64,000 bases of DNA from Muraenolepis orangiensis (Eukaryota > Chordata > Actinopteri > Gadiformes > Muraenolepididae): assembly GCA_027704905.1 (NCBI GenBank), contig JANIIK010000679.1, forward strand, positions 1 through 64,000, given 5' to 3'. Position numbers and translations under genes: made by a program. The notes beneath the pieces were generated by a model. That model saw only the letters and a program-made list of their open reading frames with translations. It searched no databases and was not told where the DNA came from. Of the stretch, positions 32,601-42,219 are shown piece by piece. Every line of letters starts with the position of its first letter. Positions within the stretch are counted from its first letter, which is position 1.

Positions 32601-33845
32601 ATTGACAGCTCGTAGATCATGCACCATGCGGTACGAACCATCCGGTTTCTTTACAGGTAGCAAAGGTGTATTGCTCTGGGGAGTTTGAGTTTTCTTCAAG
32701 ACCCCTGCCTGTAAAAGGCCATTAATCTCAGGCTCGATCCCTTGAATTGCTGCTTCTTTTAATGGGTATTGTGGCTTCCAAGGAGGTTTAGTTCCTGGCT
32801 GAAGTTCAACCCTCACTGGCTGGGCTGATTTAACAAGTCCAATGTCTGTGCTGTGTTGGGCCCACAAATAATCAGGCACCTGTTGTAGCATTTCTTCTTT
32901 AGGATCTTTGTCTGGCTGGACAGGAAACATTGGTTCGTTTGTCAGTCTCACAGTCTGTGGGTGGCTCAACCCCTGGGCAGAAATCATAAGCTTAATGAAT
33001 TGTCGATCTTTACTTAACCAGATAGCAGGGTTTTCTTTTGTTTCAACAAAGACGGCTCTCTCTGAGTCCGCCATCATCGCCCCTATATGCTTCTGTTTGT
33101 AATCTTCAGCAATCATCAAGGTCACATGTGGGATGCTTCCTTCAATTTTATGCTCTTGGTTCAGATAATCATCTCTGTTTATCTTCATAGCCGCTCCTTG
33201 TGGTCCCAAGATTATGCAGCCGGAGCTGAGTTGAGTTTGTTCAGGTTGGTGTTTTAGCCAATCGTCTGGGTCAGATTTGGTGGCATCCTTCAAGTACTGA
33301 AGCGTACAGTGTGATGGATATCCAGGTGGTTTAGCACCGGGGATGTTTGCAGAAATGAACTTCTCCCACAGCTTTGCTGGTTCCAAGAGGTCTTGGCTAA
33401 GGTCCCCTAGCCAATATACCATAGCAGCGTCTTCTTCTACCATCATGGATAACTGATGATATTCAGAAGGTACTTCTACCTGACAGCCGTCAGGTGTGCA
33501 TTTCACTGTACAGTTCAATTTACATAGTGCATCTCTTCCAAGAAGTCCAATAGGGGTGTTTTTTGACACAAGAATAGGTAAAATAGCTCTTTGATTCTTG
33601 TATCGGAGTTCCACCGGTTTTGTGGTGGGTATCAGCTGTTTTATTCCCTCAAATCCGACTGTCCTTATATGTTTTCCAGACATAGGGAGGTGTGTGGCGT
33701 CTTTAGGCTGAATACAGGTAAAGGCAGCTCCACTATCTACCATTAGTTCTAATGGACGATCGTTGACCTTCACACAGATGGTAGGTTCCTCTTCCGGCCT
33801 ATACACCACCAGCTGACACCCCCCTTTCGGATTCTCCGGGCACCC
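29388..33845 (-). pseudogene. Retroviral pro-pol with one in-frame stop
   Basis: Continuous frame after the gag TAG. The protease has LMVDSGAAFT and IGLLGRDAL. The reverse transcriptase has LPQGF and YVDD (32301-32312). RNase H has YWTDGSC, AELVAL and YTDSAYA. The integrase has an HHCC finger (HGLAHV...CMVC), a core with VIDYVD, SSDNGKEF and QGMVERMNG, and a GPF-type tail (DKVFVKIYRRKW). Catalytic residues are present in every domain. A single TAG at 31908-31910 lies between reverse transcriptase and RNase H in the same frame, so the copy is inactivated by what looks like a point change. The end (DYDIGDVNTA) overlaps env. It is expected to be made as a gag-pol fusion by stop readthrough. Confidence 0.9.
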
Positions 33846-33848
33846 CTA
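33846..33848 (-). other. gag TAG stop with in-frame pol (readthrough context)
   Basis: The gag frame ends at TAG, followed immediately by GGGGTGCCC and an open frame into protease. Same-frame gag and pol split by a UAG and a G-rich 3' context are the arrangement used for termination readthrough in gammaretroviruses. Here it is inferred from layout; no pseudoknot was modelled. Confidence 0.6.
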
Positions 33849-36135
33849 TAACCCTTCCGGGCCCCTATATGGGTTCACCGGTCCCTGGGGTGGCTTTCGC
33901 TGCCACTGCGACTCTTGGGGCTGCTGTTGCTGCCATTGCGGTTCTTGGGGTGGCCTCTGCTGCCACTGCTGTCTTTGGGGTGGCATCTGCTGCCACTGCT
34001 GTCTTTGGGGTGGTCTCTGCTGCCACTGCTGTCTTTGGGGTGGTCGCTGCTGGTACCCTCTTCCATTTCTTCGTCCACCCCTGTTGACTTCTGGTCTCAT
34101 TTCGCAGTCGCGAGACAGGTGTCCCATTTCTCCACATGTGTAACATGGTCCAGACACTTGGGGGAAGCTTGGATTGTACCCTTGTTGTCCAAAACCTCCT
34201 CTTCCTCCTTGCCCCCCATATTGTTGTTGTCCAGAGTTGGGCTGTAGGTAAGGGGGCAGAGGAGCAGCTTGTCTTGGGGGTGGCAGTGTTTGTTGCGGTT
34301 GAGGTGGATTCTGCAGAACTGCAGCCTGTTTCTTCTCCCTTCTTCCATCCATTAATTGTATTTGGTTTATTTTCCTGATTGTCTCCAGATCTTGCTCCTT
34401 CAGAGTATGTTCCTTTTTGCGATACAGTTCCACCTGATGTGCTACGTGGTCCATGTAGATATTCTTGGCCATGCTTCTCAGTCCCACTACTTCTGCCAGT
34501 TTGCTTCTGACTGACAAGGGCAGTCCCTGCTGGATCTTTTCCCTCATAATAGATTGTTCCAGGAAACTTATGTCTGCATCTTTCCCTGTGATATCTCTCC
34601 ACCGTTGATGTGCGCGGTTCACATAGGCTCTAGGGTTCTCAGCTTCTCTCATTGGTTCAATGTCAATATTGTCTGGATGAACATTGGTAGGATATGCGTC
34701 TCTCAAAGCTTTCCACACGCGTCCTCTGTTTGCTGCAAAGAGCTCTGGGTCGTATACTGCTGTGTCGACATATCTTTGGAGCCCAGCTGACACCAGGATT
34801 TCTTCCATTGTAGACACACCCATCAGAGTTGCCAAAAGTTTTTTTATGTCTCCCATGCCAAGCTGTGTCCCTATAAGGGCCTCATCCATTTTTGAAGTCC
34901 ATGGGTGACCTCCTTCCTGGATTACGGGCAATTTTTCCATTATTTGAGACATGTCCGTATTTGCCCATGGTTTGTATTCCAAATTCTGCCCTCTAACCAA
35001 CACTGGGCAGTTCTTCGGTATTCTGCGCTTTGATTTCTTGCGTTCCTTTCGCTTTTCTTCTTGGATGTGAAAGAGTTTTTCCTTAATCCCTTCCTCCTGT
35101 CGGCAAAGGTCCTTCATCCTTCTCTCAAAGGAGCGCAGCTGTCTTTTATCACAGGCTGCTTGGGCCACACTTATTTCAGCTCCTAATTTTCCCTTTGATA
35201 CACCGATAGATCTCAATTCATTGGTAATTCTGGTAACTTCTTCATCCATCTCGTCTATCATTTCTCTCCTGGGTGAGACTGTAGAGGAACCCCCAGCTTC
35301 TGATTCGTCGATATCCTCTTCCTCGTCTTCTCCACTGCTACTTGAACTGCTTTCGGTCTCATCTTTGCAGCTGACTTTTCTCCCTTCTCTTTCAGCTTTC
35401 GTCAGCAACTTTCTGATTCGTAGGTCATACCCTCCGGCGCCCTGGTGTTCGTCACTAGAGCTCTGTCCATGGCCTGTTGACCTTTCCTTCTCTCCATGTT
35501 TTATCCTCGTCTTCTTTGATGTCTTTGCAAGGTTGACGGTCCTCTGCTTTGGGGATGTTGACCTCTGTTTCTTACTTGTATGATCTGGTTGAAACACTAT
35601 TCTTGTCGTGGCTTTCCCAGTCTCCAGTGTATTACGGTCATCGTCCTCCATACTGTATCGTCCATCAGAGATTAGGATTGGCATTTGTGGATACAGACCA
35701 GTGAGCGTGTCTTTTCCCTCGTATGGTGGTGGAGTTACCACTGGAGACATGTGTGAAAATGGGGTGTTCATTTTGTCCGTAAGTTTCTCCGCTTCATAGT
35801 TCCTATCCAGGGCTTTCTCTCTTCTGTTTTGTGCACCTTTTTGCATCTTCTGTCCTTCCCTCTTGAATAGTTCTAAAACCGCTGTTTCTAATTGTCGTTT
35901 GTTCGTTCGGTTATAACCCCTTCTCCATGTCTTCTGTTCGGACTTATGTGTTTATAAGCACCTCCATTTGAATTATAACCTCTGGATCAAATGTGCCTTC
36001 TTCTGGCCAGGGCTGATCGATGTGAGCCCATCTCTTACTCCATTTTTTGGACACTTTGCCAATTTCTTTTATCAATGGGTTGTTCTTCTCTATCATGGCC
36101 ACTGGAGTAGACGGCTTGTCTGAAGCCATTGTCAT
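33849..36135 (-). pseudogene. Retroviral gag, frameshifted in matrix
   Basis: The matrix start lies in frame 35944-36135 (ASDKPSTPVAMIEKNNPL, then WPEEGTFDPEV, a matrix-like stretch). The rest is in frame 33846-35846 after a shift near 35945-35955. The second part has a PPPY late-domain motif (about its residues 39-42), an acidic Ser-rich region, a long charged coiled coil, a capsid region, and one CCHC knuckle (CYTCGEMGHLSRDC, near 34105-34146). The C-terminus is an unusual Gln/Trp/Pro tandem repeat (PPQRQQWQQ, 33890-34050). Nucleocapsid plus Q-rich tail would bind RNA. The frameshift makes the gene defective. Confidence 0.87.
33890..34050. repeat. 30-bp tandem repeat encoding the gag Gln-rich tail
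   Basis: About five copies of a unit with CTGCCACTGC and TTTGGGGTGG; each codes on the minus strand for PPQRQQWQQ-like decapeptides. It keeps the gag frame open. Confidence 0.8.
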
Positions 36136-36294
36136 GGTTGTTATTACCAGTGGTTACAAATATGTATGAAACTAACCCTTAAACCAATTTATAAAACAAT
36201 GTGTTCCTTAAATAACACACTTGTCTGTAATCTTATAAATGCACAAAATACATAAACCAATCAATTAAATGAGTCGGCTATACAATACACCAAA

Positions 36295-38418
36295 CAAAAC
36301 TAATCAAATGAATCAAATCAATGAATGAATGAATCAAATAAAACAAAATCAATAAACAAATCAAATGAATGAATGAATGGATGAATCAAATAAAACAAAA
36401 ACAATCAACGAATCAAATTAATCAATGAATGAATGAATGAAATAAAACAACATCAATCAATAAATCAAATGAATCAATGAATGAATGAATCAAATAAAAC
36501 AACATCAATCAACAAATCAAATGAATGAATGAATGAATGAAATAAAACAAACTCAATCAACGAATCAAATGAATGAATGAATGAATCAAATAAAACAAAC
36601 TCAATCAACAAATCAAATGAATGAATGAATGAATGAATCAAATAAAACAAAAACAATCAACAAATCAAATGAATGAATGAATGAAATAAAACAACATCAA
36701 TCAACAAATCAAATGAATCAATGAATGAATGAATCAAATAAAACAAAAACAATCAATGAATCAAATGAATGAATGAATCAATCAATCAAATAAAACAAAA
36801 ACAATCAACGAATCAAATGAATGAATGAATGAAATAAAACAACATCAATCAACAAATCAAATGAATCAATGAATGAATGAATCAAATATAACAAAATCAA
36901 TCAACGAATCAAATGAATGAATGAATGAAATAAAACAACATCAATCAACAAATCAAATGAATCAATGAATGAATGAATCAAATAAAACAAAAACAATCAA
37001 CGAATCAAATGAATGAATGAATTAATCAAATAAAACAAATCAATCAACGAATCAAATGAATGAATGAATGAATCAAATAAAACAAAATCAATCAACAAAT
37101 CAAAATGAATGAATGAATGAATGAATCAAATAAACCAAAAACAATCAACAAATCAAATGAATGAATGAATGAAATAAAACAACATCAATCAACAAATCAA
37201 ATGAATCAATGAATGAATGAATCAAATAAAACAAAAACAATCAACGAATCAAATGAATGAATGAATGAATCAAATAAAACAAAATCAATCAACGAATCAA
37301 ATGAATGAATCAAATAAAACAAAATCAATCAACAAATCAAATGAATGAATGAATGAATGAATCAAATAAAACAAAAACAATCAACAAATCAAATGAATGA
37401 ATGAATGAAATAAAACAACATCAATCAACAAATCAAATGAATCAATGAATGAATGAATCAAATAAAACAAAAACAATCAACGAATCAAATGAATGAATGA
37501 ATGAATCAAATAAAACAAAATCAATCAACGAATCAAATGAATGAATGAATGAATCAAATAAAACAAAATCAATCAACAAATCAAATGAATGAATGAATGA
37601 ATGAATCAAATAAAACAAAAACAATCAACAAATCAAATGAATGAATGAATGAAATAAAACAACATCAATCAACAAATCAAATGAATCAATGAATGAATGA
37701 ATCAAATAAAACAAAAACAATCAACGAATCAAATGAATGAATGAATGAAATAAAACAACATCAATCAACAAATCAAATGAATCAATGAATGAATGAATCA
37801 AATAAAACAAAATCAATCAACGAATCAAATGAATGAATGAATGAATCAAATAAAACAAAATCAATCAACAAATCAAATGAATCAATGAATGAATGAATCA
37901 AATAAAACAACTTCCAGTAATCAACAACTCAAATTAATCAATGAATGAATTATTAAATAAAACAAAATCAATCAACGAATCAAATTAATGAATGAATGAA
38001 TGAATCAAATAAAACAACTTCCAGTAATCAACAACTCAAATTAATCAATGAATGAATTATTAAATAAAACAAAATCAATCAACGAATCAAATTAATCAAT
38101 GAATGAATGAATCAAATAAAACAACTTCCAGTAATCAACAACTCAAATTAATCAATGAATGAATTATTAAATAAAACAAAATCAATCAACGAATCAAATT
38201 AATCAATGAATGAATGAATCAAATAAAACAACTTCCAGTAATCAACAACTCAAATTAATCAATGAATGAATTATTAAATAAAACAAAATCAATCAACGAA
38301 TCAAATTAATCAATGAATGAATGAATCAAATAAAACAACTTCCAGTAATCAACAACTCAAATTAATCAATGAATGAATTATTAAATAAAACAAAATGAAT
38401 CAACGAATCAAATTAATC
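36295..38418. repeat. AT-rich minisatellite with higher-order structure
   Basis: Units of about 45-55 bases combine (AATG)n, AATCAAATAAAACAA and AATCAATCAACR. From about 37905 a distinct unit of about 106 bases containing ACAACTTCCAGTAATCAACA repeats five times, indicating higher-order amplification. It lies in the proviral leader. Confidence 0.92.
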
Positions 38419-38519
38419 AACTAGGGATTGCAACCCCTTTATTGCTGTATACCAGCTCAACTGTTTCTTATAAGTTTCAGTATATCAATAGGTATGTGTG
38501 TATCAGGCTCAGCTCAAAC

Positions 38520-38703
38520 CTGTGTGTGTGCGTGTGCGCGTGCGCGTGCGAGAGAGAGAGAGAGGGGGAGGGGGAGAGAGGGAGGGGGCGAGAGAGGGAG
38601 GGGGAGAGAGGGGGAGGGGGAGAGAGGGAGGGGGCGAGAGAGGGGGGGAGAGGGGAGGGGGAGAGGGGGAGGGGCGAGAGAGGGGGAGGGGGAGAGAGGG
38701 AGT
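38520..38703. repeat. GT/GC then GA/GGGA microsatellite
   Basis: A purine-only plus strand from about 38548 to 38702 (GAGAG and GGGGAG units) follows a TGTGCG tract. Such polypurine mirror-like tracts can adopt triplex forms. Confidence 0.9.
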
Positions 38704-39263
38704 TTAACTGAGTATGGTTCTGACCTCAGATCCCTACTGGCTGTCCAAGGAATTGGTTCTTTGGCCTTTGTTTTCTTGAATCTCACTAAAATAAAATATA
38801 AACAGTTATTTTCTTATTGAAATCTGTATGAATGACCCAGACTAAATGAATTAGCCTTATCAATCCTACAGTCATACAAGAACATGTAATGTTTATAGGG
38901 AAACGATTATAGGTGGCCCAGAAAACTGAGCCACACTTGAAAAAAGAAAAAGGATTAATAGCCTCCATTCAGCCTAAAGCGCTGAAAACTAGATTTAAGT
39001 TATTAAACTTCTGAAAGATAAACCAAGAAGGTGAGCTCTACCTCTGGTTTAGTGGAGTAGGTTATTTACTCGCATCACGTGGAAACAACCCATATGTTCC
39101 ATACAAAGAACAGAACAAGGGAGAGACCATGCTTCTCTCCTCATTTGCATACTAACAGCCTCGTCATCGGGTTGGATTTACATTGGGATCATGGCGACTC
39201 AAACTCTTGCCTCTTGCGTTTGTTCTACGCCACGTGTGCCACCAATGCCTGCAGTACCACAAA

Positions 39264-39860
39264 GAACCACGTGGTCCATGAAATAACCACGAGGTCCACA
39301 AAGGGCTACGTATGCTAACAAGGCCTGCAATATCACAAAGAACCACCTCATGGTCCATGAAACAACCACGAGGTCCACAAAGGGCTACGTATGCTAACAA
39401 GGCCTGCAGTATCACAAAGAACCACCCCATGGTCCATGAAATAACCACGAGGTCCACAAAGGGCTACGTATGCTAACAAGGCCTGCAGCATCACAAAGAA
39501 CCACTACATGGTCCATGAAATAACCACGAGGTCCACAAAGGCCCACAATTTACCACGTGTGCTACCAAGGCCTACAGTATCACAGAACCACCACATGGTC
39601 CACGAAATAACCACGAGGTCCACAAGGGCCCACAATTTACCACGTGTGCTACCAAGGCCTACAGTATCACAGAGAACCACCACATGGTCCACGAAATAAC
39701 CACGAGGTCCACAAGGGCCCACAATTTACCACGTGTGCTACCAAGGCCTACAGTATCACAGAGAACCACCACATGGTCCACGAAATAACCACGAGGTCCA
39801 CAAGGGCCCACAATTTACCACGTGTGCTACCAAGGCCTACAGTATCACAGAGAACCGCCC
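39264..39860. repeat. 79/89-bp tandem repeat, seven units
   Basis: The motif CATGGTCCATGAAATAACCA recurs at spacings of about 79 bases in the first part and 86-90 in the second, where the unit gains TTTACCACGTGTGCTACC. It holds repeated CACGTG E-box-like sites. The longest frames in it are repeat artefacts. Confidence 0.9.
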
Positions 39861-40418
39861 CATGTGTAACATATACCATGTGTTCTTTAGTATCCTCCAA
39901 AGACAATTTTACATAACATTTAATCACCAGTTTACACCCCCTTGGTTAAACCGACAAACACATTTACATTTACATTTACATTACATAAAACACAACTCCT
40001 AGTGGACTTTATTGCCACTTCTTCGCCCGTTACTCTGTATAAGAAATACCCCCCATAATCCCTATGGATCCCCGAAAATAACAAGCGTCCTTGCGTAAAT
40101 TCTTTTTCAAAGCTACATAATCACTTTAACTCATCATTAGATTAAAGTGAGCGGCGTTTCTTCCGTGAAAGCCTGGTTTTAGGTACTCGTAACCTAGTGT
40201 CTTATCTTAAGTCCTAGGATAGGTTTGTCTCATTCGAATCCACATCATTGATATGAACTCGGATTACCTGAGCCCAAGTAGTGGCTTCCCGCTACCTCTT
40301 CACTTTAACTTGGTTAATAGCTACTACGCGTTTCCTATGGGCAGTAGGTATATTTGTATTTTAGTAAAGGAAAAATATCAAACTACCCGGCCCCTAGTGC
40401 TTAGTAGGAAAGGGGTTG

Positions 40419-40505
40419 TTTATAGTGGTGCTTCCACTCGACGAACTATTAGTTTATAGTGGTGCTTCCACTCGACGAACTATTAGTTTATAGTGGTGCT
40501 TCCAC
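40419..40505. repeat. 34-bp direct repeat
   Basis: Two full and one partial copy of a unit beginning TTTATAGTGGTGCTTCCACT lie in tandem in the proviral leader. Confidence 0.9.
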
Positions 40506-40791
40506 ATTAACGTTTTACGTATTACTCCTTCAATAACGTTTTTATAGTGATCTCCCACTTTAAAATTTAGCGGACATGTAAAGTATTCTATTCCATCCAA
40601 TAGACCCAAAGGTCCTTTTCGATTTGGTCAACTGTTAACCATAGCCTTAATCTTAGTCAATAAAAGCAGACGCACTTAAGCGCTCTGAGGAAGATGTTTA
40701 GAGCTTACCTCAAAACCCGGCCTGATCAGTTGCCGGTGCCCACGTGCGCTCGCTTCACCGACAGCAGCTGGTCAACAATTGTTTTAACCAA

Positions 40792-40809
40792 ATCCTGTTT
40801 GTGACGCCA
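40792..40809 (-). promoter_or_regulatory. Candidate primer binding site
   Basis: The minus strand, three bases after the 5' LTR, reads TGGCGTCACAAACAGGAT. The initial TGG pairs with a tRNA CCA end and the position is right for a retroviral primer site. I do not assign the tRNA. Confidence 0.65.
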
Positions 40810-40812
40810 ATA

Positions 40813-41386
40813 TGTAGTATAATTTCTACTCGGTGGAATAAGAATCTTTCTCAGAGGTCCGGATACTAAGTTCAAGGTGTTTATTGAACAAAGCATCAAA
40901 TGAAAGCATCTGCTGCAGCGAGATGGAGCCTGCCGTGCCAATTCGCAGAACTGGCGACGCGCTCCTTCACCAAACATTATATAGACAATAGCATCATAGA
41001 ATAACCACTACTCCTAGTGGTCAAAGTAACAAACATCAACTTATTACTATTGGTCTGAGAGGTACAACCAGCACTCTGGTTGGTCACTGTGTCTTCCTCG
41101 GTGTCTTCATCGTCACGTCCCAAGTTTATGGCTCAAACCCCCAAGGGGGTCGTATTTGACTTGCACAACATCCTGTAGGATACCGGTGAAAACCAGCCTA
41201 AAGGCACCATAACAAGGGCCTGAAGGCACAACAACACCTACACATCTGGAACTGCTTAACACATCTCTATGTCCTAGTGGGCCTTGCGGTCCACCAGCAG
41301 ATTATGCTGTAGCCACCTACTGCAATGTATAGAGGATCCAAAGACAGTGTTTTAGATTATAATAAGGGTATAAAAATACACTACAT
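40813..41386 (-). repeat. Provirus 5' LTR (574 bp)
   Basis: Same ends as the LTR at 19179 and close match outside indels. On the minus strand it carries TATATAATG and CAATAAACACC, the promoter and polyadenylation signals expected of an LTR. It has an extra stretch with AGGTACAACCAGCACTCTGG and lacks about 220 bases found in the other LTR. Confidence 0.9.
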
Positions 41387-41945
41387 TGGCCGTAGCCTTC
41401 TATCTTCGCCACGTGTCTGGCAGGCAATACACAACATGAAGGCTTCTCATTACCTTGTCGTAGAGTCAAAGGATTGGCTGTTTTCCTACTTCATGCTGTT
41501 TTCTCTCGTTCGGTTCCATCCAGTTCCAAGTCCGGTGCAGGTTAACAAGCTCCGTAGCTAGTTTTTGACTAAATGTAGGTGTAATATCCAAACGTCTGTG
41601 AGTTTTCTGATCACCCTTGAAGCCAGAGTAGGTGAATAACGGGAGTCTTGAACGCGAACGACAGGACCACGTGTATAGTTTACCATTTATTAACAAAAGA
41701 AAAACATAACATGTCGAATCGCTCGTCGCACGGTCAAAAACTATGACGCTACCATCTACGCTGGTTCCATTCAAAAAGCTCCCGCTGCCTTCTACCCAGC
41801 TGATTATAAGTGGTCACATGACCGTTCCGGTCTATCAAAATAAAGAAATGTTTTTATCACATAGTCTCAGTTTAAACAAACAAAGTCTTATCAAAACATG
41901 AATATAGGACATATTAATGAACCAATTCCTAGATTGGCTCCTACA
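41387..41945 (-). mobile_element. Spacer with LTR-like block (41574-41945)
   Basis: The 559 bases between the provirus and copy B are unique in the window. Bases 41574-41945 start TGTAG and end CTACA and contain AATAAA on the minus strand, so they could be a solo LTR or LTR fragment. No target duplication was seen. The end coincides with the start of the duplicated block. A 102-codon antisense frame here has no recognisable motif. Confidence 0.4.
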
Positions 41946-42219
41946 GTGTTCATTTAGACTTTGGACATTGACTTTATTGCTTTCAGTCCTGTGCACACTC
42001 CCTACCCCTTGAGTGTGTCACACCACATTAAAAATTAAACAAAGTTTCCCTTCAAATGAGTATATTACCAAGGACAAACTACAGTACAAAAGTACAAAAA
42101 TGTTGTCATTATACATTTGGTTCAAATTGTAAATTGTTTATTATGTAATCTAGCCTTAATTTGACTGCAGAAAGAATCCCACGCCATAGCCCTCATCCCC
42201 ACTAGCGTGAGCTGCTGAC

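Larger units (their letters stand above)
36136..40812 (-). other. 4.7-kb proviral leader between 5' LTR and gag
   Basis: Far longer than a normal retroviral leader. It is filled by an AATGAATGAATC-type minisatellite (36295-38418), a GT/GA tract (38520-38703), a 79-89 bp tandem repeat (39264-39860), a 34-bp repeat (40419-40505) and about 1 kb of unrecognised sequence. No gene was identified. Several minus-strand frames of 60 codons are period artefacts. Confidence 0.7.
19179..41386 (-). mobile_element. Endogenous retrovirus with gag, pro-pol, env and two LTRs, heavily invaded
   Basis: Two LTRs (TGTAG...CTACA) flank a minus-strand gag, pro-pol, env order. A primer-binding-site candidate follows the right-hand 5' LTR and a purine tract abuts the left-hand 3' LTR. 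Features point to a class I gamma/epsilon-like retrovirus: gag and pol in the same frame separated by a TAG, PPPY motif, a single CCHC knuckle, a CX6CC transmembrane subunit, and env overlapping pol. The 22-kb span is inflated by a BEL fragment, an L2 LINE and minisatellites. Gag has a frameshift, pol an in-frame stop and env a frameshift, so it is defective. Flanking bases (GCTGG left, TTGGC right) do not form a target duplication. Confidence 0.9.

Noticed and set aside
36474..37624. 60-residue repetitive minus-strand ORFs (LFDSFIHSF)
   Set aside because: They are products of the AATGAATGAATC array with no start context or domain.
38428..38820. Gly/Glu/Arg-rich ORFs over the GA tract
   Set aside because: They are low-complexity translations of a microsatellite.
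39264..39860. CRISPR-like array
   Set aside because: The repeats are contiguous with no unique spacers and the genome is eukaryotic; it is a plain tandem repeat.
41466..41774. 102-residue minus-strand ORF between provirus and copy B
   Set aside because: It has no recognisable motif and overlaps an LTR-like block; not supported as a gene.
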